Of a DNA stretch of 64,000 bases, positions 10,236 through 17,904 are shown one piece after another. The notes under the pieces were generated by a model. It was not told the DNA's origin. It saw only the letters and a list, made by a program, of their open reading frames with translations, and did not search any database. Within the stretch, counting starts at the first letter, position 1. Every line of letters begins with the position of its first letter. The position numbers and the translations under genes were made by a program. The DNA is from an uncultured Pelagibacteraceae bacterium (lineage in GTDB: Bacteria > Pseudomonadota > Alphaproteobacteria > Pelagibacterales > Pelagibacteraceae): positions 98,102-162,101 of the forward strand of contig CACMIH010000004.1 of NCBI GenBank assembly GCA_902613755.1. The letters run 5' to 3'.

Positions 10236-11651
10236 TCAATCTAGCTTAACGCCAATGTATCGTCTTTGATTTTGATTATTATAGATTGCAAGTAAAACTG
10301 TTTTTTGATTTGAGTTTAGAACTTCTTTAGTAATTTTTCTTAAATCATCAGCAAAGATGATTTTTTTCTTCTGTGCTTCAACAATAATACTATTTAGCTC
10401 TATTGAATTTGCTACAGGACTATTGTTTGCAATTTTTGTTATTACAAGTCCTGTTGTCTGGTTTGGTAAATTTCTATTTTTAATATCTTCTTTAGTTAAA
10501 GGCCTTACGGCAATTCTCAAACTTTCAATTATTTCTTCATCATTCTGTTTTTGAGTTTCTTTATTTTTGCTTATCTTAAAATCATCTGAAGTCTCTAATC
10601 TTCCTAGAATAACATTTTTAATAATCTCTTTTTTGTCTCTCCAAATTTTAACCTCGACTCTTCTTCCAACTTCTGTTTTTGCTACAATAGCAGGGAGTTC
10701 TTTCATTTGATTTATTTTTTCTCCATTAAATTCTAAAATAATATCACCAGCTTGTATTCCTGCTTTTTCTGAAGGACTATTTTCAGCAACGCTAGCAACT
10801 AATGCTCCTCTTGCTTTATCTAGTTTTTCAACTTCAGCAATTTCTTTTGTTACATCTTGAATTCTTACACCCAGCCAACCTCTTTTTGTTTCACCAAATT
10901 CAATTAATTGTTTAATTACAATTTGAGCACTGTTTGATGGTATAGAAAATCCGATTCCAATAGAACCATTACGTCCTAGAATTGCTGTGTTAATTCCAAT
11001 TACATTTCCCTTCATATCAAATAATGGACCACCTGAATTTCCAGAATTGATAGAGGCATCTGTTTGAATAAAATCCTCATATCTTGATAAACCAATTGAT
11101 CTATTTCTTGCTGATATTATTCCAGCTGTAACCGTTCCACCTAAGCCAAATGGATTTCCAATTGCTAAAACCCAATCACCAATTCTTGCTTTATCAGAGT
11201 CTCCAAATTCTACAGGTATAAACTTTTCATCTGTTTCTAATTGCAAAACAGCAATATCCATTAGAGGGTCAGCACCTAAAACCTTTGCTTTAAATTCTTG
11301 GTCACCATTTACCCTAACTATAATATCGTCAGCATCTTGGATAACATGGTTATTTGTTACTATAATTCCTTTCTCATCAATTATAAACCCAGAACCTAAT
11401 GCAGCTGATTGTCTTTCTTGAGGTGTCCCAAATTCTTTAAACATATCCTCAAAAGGAGATCCTGGAGGGAACTGAAAAGGGAAAGGATTAGTGTTAGTTA
11501 CTACGGTTGTTGTGGTAGAAATATTGACTACAGATGGCATTAATTTTTCTGCAAGATCTGCAAAGGATGCGGGAACTGGTTTAGAGTTTACATTTAATGA
11601 AAAAGTAAATGATAAAACTATTGATAAGAATATAATTTTAATTTTTTTCAT
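10236..11651 (-). CDS. degP: Periplasmic Do-like serine protease (DegP/HtrA family)
   Basis: Envelope quality-control protease and chaperone. An N-terminal signal peptide is visible (MKKIKIIFLSIVLSFTFSLNV, cleavage near NSKP). The trypsin-like domain shows the triad: His in VTNNHVIQDAD, Asp in PLMDIAVLQ, Ser in INSGNSGGPLFD. The first PDZ domain has the GWLGVRIQDV entry; a second, more diverged PDZ-like region occupies roughly the last 100 residues. Length 471 aa. It lies directly after the DUF2065 gene and hflKC, the usual alphaproteobacterial arrangement. Confidence 0.94.
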   Translation of the reverse strand: MKKIKIIFLSIVLSFTFSLNVNSKPVPASFADLAEKLMPSVVNISTTTTVVTNTNPFPFQFPPGSPFEDMFKEFGTPQERQSAALGSGFIIDEKGIIVTNNHVIQDADDIIVRVNGDQEFKAKVLGADPLMDIAVLQLETDEKFIPVEFGDSDKARIGDWVLAIGNPFGLGGTVTAGIISARNRSIGLSRYEDFIQTDASINSGNSGGPLFDMKGNVIGINTAILGRNGSIGIGFSIPSNSAQIVIKQLIEFGETKRGWLGVRIQDVTKEIAEVEKLDKARGALVASVAENSPSEKAGIQAGDIILEFNGEKINQMKELPAIVAKTEVGRRVEVKIWRDKKEIIKNVILGRLETSDDFKISKNKETQKQNDEEIIESLRIAVRPLTKEDIKNRNLPNQTTGLVITKIANNSPVANSIELNSIIVEAQKKKIIFADDLRKITKEVLNSNQKTVLLAIYNNQNQRRYIGVKLD

Positions 11652-11652
11652 A

Positions 11653-11838
11653 TTAGCTCTTAATGTAATAAATAATTATAAAACCTATTACCGCAAAGAT
11701 AAGTCCACCTGATCTAAGTTGACTATCTTTAACTAGTTCTAATTTTTTCAACATACTTTTCATTTTTGCTGGAAATAAGGCGTACAAAATACCCTCAATA
11801 AACATAAAAAGACCAAAAGCTATAACTAGCTCACGCAT
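11653..11838 (-). CDS. DUF2065 family small inner-membrane protein (YjeT-like)
   Basis: 61-residue protein with two hydrophobic segments (about residues 3-22 and 46-60). The family core includes ALFPAKMKSML and a LRSGGLIFAVIGF second helix. The family is routinely found between hflC and degP-like genes. The biochemical role is unknown; the position suggests a link with the HflKC membrane complex. It stops 1 bp before the degP ATG. Confidence 0.88.
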   Translation of the reverse strand: MRELVIAFGLFMFIEGILYALFPAKMKSMLKKLELVKDSQLRSGGLIFAVIGFIIIYYIKS

Positions 11839-11845
11839 TTAAAAA

Positions 11846-12718
11846 CTACTGTTGGATTTCAGGTTTTATATTTCCAAAAAATTTAAAAAACTCGCTGTCA
11901 GGAGATAAGATTAAAGAAGTTTCACCACCTATAAGAGCTTTTTCATATGCTTGCATAGCTCTGTAGAAAGCAAAAAATTCTGGATCTTGACCAAAGGCGT
12001 CAGCAAATATTTTATTTCTTTCTCCATCACCTTCCCCTTTCATAATCTCAGATTGTTTTTGAGCATCTGCTAAAATTACAGTAACTTCTTTGTCCGCAGT
12101 TGATGTAATCGTAACTGCCATCTCTGCTCCTTTTGCTCTAAATTCTTTTGCTTCTCTCTCCCTTTCAGTTTGCATTCTTCTATAAATTGCATCACTGTTA
12201 GCTTGAGGAAGGTCTGCTCTTTTAATTCTGACATCAACAATAGTAATTCCAAAGTTTTTTGCTTCGTTATTAACACCCTCTTTAATTAAAGCCATTTGCT
12301 TAGATCTATCTTTAGATAATAATGTTTGTAATTCTTCTTGACCTAGTACATTTCTAATTCTTGAATTTATAATTGTCGATAATCTTGATCTTGCAACTCT
12401 TTCATTCCCCACTGAAATATAAAACTTAAGTGGATCAACTATCTTAAATCTTGCAAATGCATCCACAATTAATCGTTTTTGATCTGATGCAATAACCTCT
12501 TCTGGTGGAGCATCTAAATTTAAAATTCTTTTATCTAAATAAACAACGTTTTGAATGAAAGGAATTTTAAAATTTAATCCTGGCTTCATTATAATTCTTT
12601 TTGGATCACCAAATTGAAGAATAATTGCTTGATTAACTTCTTTAACTATAATTATTGATAAAAAAGCTACAACTCCAATTGCAACTAATATTCCAACTAA
12701 TATTTTCCCAGCTTTCAT
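11846..12718 (-). CDS. hflC: HflC, SPFH/band-7 membrane protein
   Basis: Forms with HflK a large inner-membrane cage that surrounds and modulates the FtsH protease, which is encoded at 39178-41085 in this window. One N-terminal membrane helix (about residues 5-25) is followed by the SPFH domain (VNQAIILQFGDPKRI near residue 29) and a long charged helical region (ERVARSRLSTIINSRIRNVLG; QTEREREAKEFRAKG). Length 290 aa. It begins 1 bp after the hflK stop. Confidence 0.94.
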   Translation of the reverse strand: MKAGKILVGILVAIGVVAFLSIIIVKEVNQAIILQFGDPKRIIMKPGLNFKIPFIQNVVYLDKRILNLDAPPEEVIASDQKRLIVDAFARFKIVDPLKFYISVGNERVARSRLSTIINSRIRNVLGQEELQTLLSKDRSKQMALIKEGVNNEAKNFGITIVDVRIKRADLPQANSDAIYRRMQTEREREAKEFRAKGAEMAVTITSTADKEVTVILADAQKQSEIMKGEGDGERNKIFADAFGQDPEFFAFYRAMQAYEKALIGGETSLILSPDSEFFKFFGNIKPEIQQ

Positions 12719-12719
12719 T

Positions 12720-13820
12720 TTAATTCGTCGCTTTCTTTTTTAATTCAGGCAAAGGTAAGTATGGAACTACTCCTGAACCTGCATTCTTTTCAATAATTAC
12801 TTTATCAATATCTGCTAAAACTTTTTCCATAGTTTCTAAATACATTCTTTCTTGAGTAACTACTTTGGCATTTTTATACTCGTTGTAGATTGCTATGAAT
12901 CTACTTGCTTCACCCTCTGCTTTAGCAACAACCTCTTTCTTATATGCTTCTGCTGCTTGTAAAATTTTTTGCGCTTCCCCACGTGCTCTTGGAATTACAT
13001 CATTTGCATAAGCTTCAGCTTCGTTCTTAGATCTTTCCATATCTGCTCTTGCAGCCTGTACATCTCTAAATGCGTCAATTACTTGATCAGGTGGGTCAGC
13101 CTTTTGTGTTTGCACCTGTGTAATTTGAATTCCACTTTCATAGTCATCTAAAATACTTTGTATTATATTTTGTGTCTCAACCTCAATTTTAGATCTTCCC
13201 TCCGTCAAGATTGGTTGAATATCACTTTTAGCAATAACCTCTCTCATAGCAGTTTCAGCAGCTGCTTTAACTGTACCTTCTGGGTCTTGAATTTTGAATA
13301 AAAAATTCCCGGCATCTTTAATTACCCAAAATACCGAAAAGTCTATGTTAACAATATTTTCATCACCAGTTAACATTAAGCTTTCTTGTGGAACATCAGC
13401 AACACCACCACCTGTAGAAAAACCACTGTCTCTCTCAGATCTAAATCCAATATCCATTCTATTAACTTTTGTGACTTTTGGTGTTTGCACAGTTTCAACT
13501 GGAAAAGGAATATGATAATTCAAACCTGGTTGGGTTGTTTTTACAAATTTACCAAATCTTAATACTACACCTTGTTCATCTGGCAGTACTCTATAAAGTC
13601 CGCTAGCTAACCATACAAAAACTAAAACTAATAAAATTAGACTTATTGACTTTCCTCCTGAAGTTTTTCCACCAGGTAAAAATTTTTTAATTTTATCTTG
13701 AAGATCTCTAATTAATTCGTCGACATTTGGTGGTGTGGGACCTCTACCCGATCCATTACCACTACCACCTCCACCAGGAGGTGCTCCCCAAGGACTTTGA
13801 CCTTTAAAATTGTCTGACAT
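12720..13820 (-). CDS. hflK: HflK, SPFH/band-7 membrane protein
   Basis: Partner of HflC in the FtsH-modulating complex. From the ATG at 13820 the protein starts MSDNFKGQSPWGAPPGGGGSG, the Gly/Pro-rich cytoplasmic N-terminus typical of HflK. A membrane helix (LILLVLVFVWLASGLYRVLP) and the SPFH domain (DEQGVVLRFGKFVKTTQPGLN) follow. About 366 aa. A longer open frame extends upstream but runs antisense into mrp and has no HflK similarity. First gene of hflK-hflC-DUF2065-degP(-miaA). Confidence 0.94.
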   Translation of the reverse strand: MSDNFKGQSPWGAPPGGGGSGNGSGRGPTPPNVDELIRDLQDKIKKFLPGGKTSGGKSISLILLVLVFVWLASGLYRVLPDEQGVVLRFGKFVKTTQPGLNYHIPFPVETVQTPKVTKVNRMDIGFRSERDSGFSTGGGVADVPQESLMLTGDENIVNIDFSVFWVIKDAGNFLFKIQDPEGTVKAAAETAMREVIAKSDIQPILTEGRSKIEVETQNIIQSILDDYESGIQITQVQTQKADPPDQVIDAFRDVQAARADMERSKNEAEAYANDVIPRARGEAQKILQAAEAYKKEVVAKAEGEASRFIAIYNEYKNAKVVTQERMYLETMEKVLADIDKVIIEKNAGSGVVPYLPLPELKKKATN

Positions 13821-13825
13821 GCCAA

Positions 13826-13855
13826 AGTATATAGTGTCTTTATTACAAAAAACAA
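13826..13855 (-). promoter_or_regulatory. Candidate promoter for the hflKC-degP operon
   Basis: Minus strand: TTGTTT (13850-13855), 18-bp spacer, TATACT (13826-13831), with the -10 box 5 bases ahead of the hflK ATG. The short divergent gap to mrp (13821-13869) must also hold the mrp promoter; a plus-strand GATACT at 13861-13866 is a weak candidate for it. Confidence 0.4.
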
Positions 13856-13869
13856 GTAATGATACTTTT

Positions 13870-14694
13870 ATGACTGATAAAAAACCTGAACTTAGTGCCG
13901 CAATGAAAAGTAAGCTAGAGCCTAAAAAATTCACTAAAAACCCTATCCTTGGAACAAAGTTTACGATTGCAATCTCTAGTGCAAAAGGTGGTGTTGGAAA
14001 ATCTACATTTGCAACGAATCTTGCTTTAGCTTTGAAAAAAGTTGGATGCAAAGTTGGTCTTTTAGATGCGGATATTTATGGTCCATCAATTCCTAAAATG
14101 TTTGATATTAATGAAAAACCAAAAAGCGATGGTCAAAAATTAGATCCAATTTTAAAATATGATATTCAGTGTATGTCGATTGGTTTTTTAGCTGATCAAC
14201 AAACTCCAATGATATGGCGTGGTCCTATGGTAACAAGTGCAATTAAAACTTTTACTCAGAAAGTAAATTGGAAAGATCTAGATTTTATTATTGTTGATAT
14301 GCCTCCAGGAACTGGTGACACTCAACTTACATTTTCACAAGAAATAAAAATGGATGGGGCGATAATTGTGAGCACACCTCAAGAAGTTGCACTTTTAGAT
14401 GTTAAGAGAGGAATTAAAATGTTTGATAAACTTGGAGTTAAAATCTTAGGTTTAGTTGATAACATGAGTTTTTTCATAGGTGACGATGGAAAAAAATATA
14501 AAATTTTTGGAGAAGGTGGGGTAAAGAAAACTGCCAAGGAATTTCAAAAAGAATTTTTAGGTGAAATTCCAATTAATACTGAAGTGGGAAAAACTGGAGA
14601 TGAAGGAAAGCCAATTGTGGAAGCTAATCCTGAGCATGAAATATCTAAGATATATTTAAATTTTGCCGAAAAAATTAAATCAACTTATCTTTAA
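13870..14694 (+). CDS. mrp: Mrp/NBP35-type Fe-S cluster carrier ATPase
   Basis: P-loop ATPase thought to deliver iron-sulfur clusters to apoproteins. The deviant Walker [12 protein letters not shown] lies near residues 36-46, with [14 protein letters not shown] and [16 protein letters not shown] following, all typical of Mrp. I chose the ATG at 13870 (MTDKKPEL); a TTG upstream would overlap hflK. The N-terminal MIP18 domain found in some Mrp proteins is absent. The CXXC normally expected after NMS is replaced by FFIGDDG, so the usual cluster ligands are missing. The 3' end overlaps thyX (convergent) by 20 bp. Confidence 0.9.
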   Translation: MTDKKPELSAAMKSKLEPKKFTKNPILGTKFTIAISSAKGGVGKSTFATNLALALKKVGCKVGLLDADIYGPSIPKMFDINEKPKSDGQKLDPILKYDIQCMSIGFLADQQTPMIWRGPMVTSAIKTFTQKVNWKDLDFIIVDMPPGTGDTQLTFSQEIKMDGAIIVSTPQEVALLDVKRGIKMFDKLGVKILGLVDNMSFFIGDDGKKYKIFGEGGVKKTAKEFQKEFLGEIPINTEVGKTGDEGKPIVEANPEHEISKIYLNFAEKIKSTYL

Positions 14695-15622
14695 GATCAA
14701 AAGCTGTCATTAATTCATTCCATTCTCTTTTAGACAATCCAGAACTTTCAACATCTACATTTTCACCTTTGATAAGTTTTTGAATAATTAATTTCCCTTT
14801 TGCAGAAACCTCTGTGCCACCAACTCTATAATCCATAAAAGCATCATAGGTAATAGGTACCCATTTTTTTACAGTATCCAACATTATATCTGCATAAACT
14901 CTAATTTCATATTGAGCATGACTATCAGCTCTTAATCTTAAAAAATTCATTAAGTTTAGTAAATCAGTTTTCCAATACCATTGAGTGTAAGTATTTAATG
15001 TCAAATTCATTCTAGCAAGTTCTCTTGCTAAACCTTTTTTATTTCCATCAATAGTTGATCCATCAAACCTTTCATTAAGCATAGTCTCATAATTATCATA
15101 AGTTCTCTCTGCATCACTTTTTAAAAGCTCTAAAACTTCTTCTGCCTGTTTTCCTTCCAAAACATCTCCTCTGCCTTGTCTGTTACTTGTTGATTGGGCA
15201 GCTAAATTTTCTTGTGATGGTAAATAAAATTCTTTATCAAGTATTGAATATCTTGCGGAGTATTCATTCACGTTTGCTGTTCTATGTCTAATCCATTGTC
15301 TTGCAATAAATATTGGAAGCTTAACATGATATTTAATTTCACACATTTCAAATGGTGTACTGTGCCAGTGTCTCATCAAATACTTAATCAAACCTTTGTC
15401 AGTTGAAACTTGTTTTGTTCCTTTTCCATATGACACTCTAGCTGATTGAACTATGGATGAATCATCACCCATATAATCAACTACTCTAACAAAACCATGG
15501 TCCAAAGCTGGTAATGCTTCATATAGGACTTTCTCAAGCTCAGGTGCAGTAACCCTTTTAGTTTGATAACTTTGAGATTGTTGATTTTTTATTTCTTCTT
15601 CTTGTTCTTTAGTTAATTTCAT
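14675..15622 (-). CDS. thyX: Flavin-dependent thymidylate synthase
   Basis: Methylates dUMP to dTMP using FAD, NADPH and methylene-THF. The signature RHR-X7-S is present as [11 protein letters not shown], followed by ARYS. SVXXXXR-like [11 protein letters not shown] and the C-terminal [20 protein letters not shown] agree with alphaproteobacterial ThyX. About 315 aa from the ATG at 15620-15622. The open frame continues upstream for about 40 codons, but that stretch lies antisense to the tmRNA acceptor piece and is not coding. Confidence 0.96.
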   Translation of the reverse strand: MKLTKEQEEEIKNQQSQSYQTKRVTAPELEKVLYEALPALDHGFVRVVDYMGDDSSIVQSARVSYGKGTKQVSTDKGLIKYLMRHWHSTPFEMCEIKYHVKLPIFIARQWIRHRTANVNEYSARYSILDKEFYLPSQENLAAQSTSNRQGRGDVLEGKQAEEVLELLKSDAERTYDNYETMLNERFDGSTIDGNKKGLARELARMNLTLNTYTQWYWKTDLLNLMNFLRLRADSHAQYEIRVYADIMLDTVKKWVPITYDAFMDYRVGGTEVSAKGKLIIQKLIKGENVDVESSGLSKREWNELMTAFDLKDKLI

Positions 15623-15630
15623 GATTGTTA

Positions 15631-15658
15631 TTGAATCTATTTCAATTACTTTTATATT
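15631..15658 (+). promoter_or_regulatory. Candidate promoter for the tmRNA gene
   Basis: Plus strand TTGAAT (15631-15636), 16-bp spacer, TATATT (15653-15658), placing the start near 15665, just ahead of the acceptor piece. It lies in the short divergent gap upstream of thyX. Confidence 0.45.
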
Positions 15659-15664
15659 AATAAT

Positions 15665-15924
15665 GTTGGATTTCCAACTACGACGATAAACGAATTTCGT
15701 AATAACCATTGCGGACGTGGGGGCAGTACCCACCACCTCCACCATTACAACTTATGGGGGTGAACTAGAGTCGACGGATGACTAAAAGCTATTCTTTCGT
15801 TCGGGATTGTTCCACCGTAACGGGCTAATTTATAATTGCTAACGAAAGTTACGCACTTGCTGCATAATTAACTTAGTTAATTAAGCAAACGGGGTCTGGG
15901 GCACCTGGCAACAGAACGCCCCTA
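15665..15924 (+). ncRNA. ssrA: tmRNA, circularly permuted two-piece form
   Basis: Rescues stalled ribosomes by trans-translation. The gene order is inverted relative to ordinary ssrA. The acceptor piece comes first and ends with the T-arm GTGGG/CCCAC and CACCTCC + ACCA (3' end at 15744). An 11-nt spacer (15745-15755) follows, then the coding piece starting GGGGGTGAACTAGAGTCGACGG at 15756. GGGGGTG pairs fully with CACCTCC (one G-U), restoring the tRNA-like acceptor stem across the two pieces. The coding piece ends in a GGGGC...GCCCC hairpin near 15898-15923. The order and the split are diagnostic of alphaproteobacteria. The exact 5' end of the acceptor piece is estimated. Confidence 0.93.
15838..15867 (+). 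other. tmRNA proteolysis-tag reading frame
   Basis: GCT at 15838 is the probable resume codon, preceded by TAATT in the position of the E. coli TAGTC element. The frame reads ANESYALAA and ends at TAA (15865-15867). With the charged alanine the tag would be AANESYALAA. Its C-terminal YALAA is the same as in E. coli and fits recognition by ClpXP. Confidence 0.9.
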
Positions 15925-15942
15925 CTAATTAATATCCAATAA

Positions 15943-16794
15943 TTAAAAAATTAAAATTTTATTATTATAAGCAGCCTTCCATATTACTAATCTATGAATA
16001 ATTGCTCTCAAAAAAAAGATTGGGATGATAATTAAATCTCTTAAACTCTTAATTCTATAATAGAAAAATAAAAGAAATGGGAAAAAGATTACAATTAAAG
16101 AATTTATTTCTAATATTCCAAAATTGAGTATCTGTTTATATTTATGTTCTTTAACCAACATAACTTTATCCCCTCCCCTAAAAGCATTGCAAATTAATGC
16201 TTTAATGCTCCATTTTACTAATTGATGAAAAACAAGCATCTCAGGGTTGAATTTAATTGTATATTTTTTTTTAACTCTTAATGCTAGGTCTACATCTTCA
16301 TATGCTATTCTATAATTTTCATTAAACATACCTATCTCTATGAGAGTTGATCTTTTGTATGCAATGTTACAAGTTTGATATTGTCCACCTAGAAAATTTT
16401 CTACAAAATGTTCAGATGCTCCAAAATTTTGATTTTCAGCAATAGTTTTACCTTCTATACCCTCAACATTGTCGTTAGAAAAAATAGTTATACCTTCTTC
16501 GATCCAATTTTTTGTAACTATACAATCTGAGTCTGTAAAAAAAATGAGTTTTCCTTTAGAATTTCTAATTCCAAAATTTCTTACATTTGCTATACCCTTA
16601 TTTTCCTTATACAAAAAATATTTTATTTTATCAGAATTGAATGATTTAACTATTTCAGATGTATTATCTGATGAATTATGGTCTACCAAAATAATTTCAA
16701 TATTTTTATAATTTTGGTTTAAAACAGATTTTAAGCATTTACTTAAATACTTTGAATGATTTTTTGTTATTATAATTATTGATACTAATTCCAA
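15943..16794 (-). CDS. Family 2 glycosyltransferase
   Basis: Probable transferase of a sugar to a cell-surface glycan or lipid. The GT-A fold start VSIIIITKNHSKYLSKCLKS is at residues 4-23, the nucleotide-binding VDHNSSDNT near 37-45, and the DXD-type FFTDSDCIV near 90-98. An ED motif (IAYEDVDLALRVKKK) sits near 164, as in GT2 enzymes. The C-terminal third is hydrophobic (LIVIFFPFLLFFYYR; IIPIFFLRAIIHRLV), suggesting membrane attachment. It starts 7 bp after the radical SAM gene and ends about 20 bp from the 3' end of ssrA, converging on it. Substrate unknown. Confidence 0.82.
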   Translation of the reverse strand: MELVSIIIITKNHSKYLSKCLKSVLNQNYKNIEIILVDHNSSDNTSEIVKSFNSDKIKYFLYKENKGIANVRNFGIRNSKGKLIFFTDSDCIVTKNWIEEGITIFSNDNVEGIEGKTIAENQNFGASEHFVENFLGGQYQTCNIAYKRSTLIEIGMFNENYRIAYEDVDLALRVKKKYTIKFNPEMLVFHQLVKWSIKALICNAFRGGDKVMLVKEHKYKQILNFGILEINSLIVIFFPFLLFFYYRIKSLRDLIIIPIFFLRAIIHRLVIWKAAYNNKILIF

Positions 16795-16801
16795 ATCTCT
16801 A

Positions 16802-17869
16802 TTAAATAAATTGTTTAATATAATTGATTGGGCTTACATCAACGCTTGCATTTTGAAAACATGCGTGCGTGCAGGTACAATTATGTTTTTGTTTTTTATT
16901 TAAAATTTTTCGAATATCGTAATCATGATCTCTCAAATTACCAACTGGATCTTTAAGTTCACATACCCTAACCTCTCCATCTGCATCTATTACGCAAATA
17001 TTATTTCCTGCACTACATGAAAACTTGGTAAAATTTTTTTCATTATTTTTAACATAGCCATCTGACGAAAGTGCTTTTTTATTCATAGCATGTACATTTT
17101 CCATTTTTCTATTAATTAAAAATTGCTTAAAATCTAATGGTTTAGTTTTTATATATTTTTTATACATATTGTATAAATTATCCCATTCTAAAGGGGTAGG
17201 TGATTTTAATTCAGGATTTGCAGGATCACCTCTCAAAGGAGAAAAACCAATTTTTTCAAAACCGAACTCATCTACAATATATTTAAATAATTTGTCTGAC
17301 TCCTCAATATTATCATTGCTTAATACAGTATAAAATTTTGTCGAAAGATTTTTATATTTTTTCTCCATGTCCACTAATATTTTTTGAGTTTCCATTGCTT
17401 TATCAAAAGCACCTTTTTTTTTTGATATCTCATCGTGTTTTTCATAAAGGGCATCTATTGAAACACCAATATTTATCTCTAACAATGGCAATTCCTCAAG
17501 CATTCTTTTTGTGTCGCTAATAATTTTCTTTGTTGCATACCCATTAGTTGGCAAATGTAACCTTCTTACATTATTGTTTTTATAAAACATTTGCATAATT
17601 TCAAAAAAATTTTTTCTTAAATATGGCTCACCACCAGTTAATAATAACAATCTTATTTCTTTAAAATTTGATGAAATTTTTTCTAACTCTTCAAATGTAA
17701 GATCATTTTTAGTATCGTTTAGTTTTTCATAATAAAAACAAGTCTCACATGCAAAATTACATAATGATGTTATAAACAAAATCACTTCATTTGGAGGTGT
17801 TGTATCAAACCTATACTTATAATTATAAGCATCTTTAGTTATTTCTAAAAATCTTCTAAGAGGTCTCAT
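16802..17869 (-). CDS. Radical SAM protein with SPASM-like C-terminal cysteines
   Basis: Predicted S-adenosylmethionine radical enzyme. The cluster motif CX3CX2C is seen as CNFACETC near residues 37-44, followed by TGGEPYLR (SAM-binding GGE) and TNGYATK. The C-terminal part has CSAGNNICVIDADGEVRVCE and then CTCTHACF, a SPASM/Twitch-like set of cysteines for auxiliary clusters. Such enzymes modify peptides or surface-glycan precursors. No precursor peptide gene is visible nearby; the only close partner is the glycosyltransferase downstream. Function not assigned. Confidence 0.82.
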   Translation of the reverse strand: MRPLRRFLEITKDAYNYKYRFDTTPPNEVILFITSLCNFACETCFYYEKLNDTKNDLTFEELEKISSNFKEIRLLLLTGGEPYLRKNFFEIMQMFYKNNNVRRLHLPTNGYATKKIISDTKRMLEELPLLEINIGVSIDALYEKHDEISKKKGAFDKAMETQKILVDMEKKYKNLSTKFYTVLSNDNIEESDKLFKYIVDEFGFEKIGFSPLRGDPANPELKSPTPLEWDNLYNMYKKYIKTKPLDFKQFLINRKMENVHAMNKKALSSDGYVKNNEKNFTKFSCSAGNNICVIDADGEVRVCELKDPVGNLRDHDYDIRKILNKKQKHNCTCTHACFQNASVDVSPINYIKQFI

Positions 17870-17904
17870 AAATATATTTTATCATTTAAAGTAATCATTT
17901 ACAA

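Noticed and set aside
13821..14051. N-terminal extension of hflK through a long open frame
   Set aside because: It runs antisense into mrp; HflK starts with MSDNFKG at 13820.
15623..15745. Upstream extension of the thyX reading frame by about 40 codons
   Set aside because: It is antisense to the tmRNA acceptor piece and has no ThyX similarity; the ATG at 15622 gives the family N-terminus.
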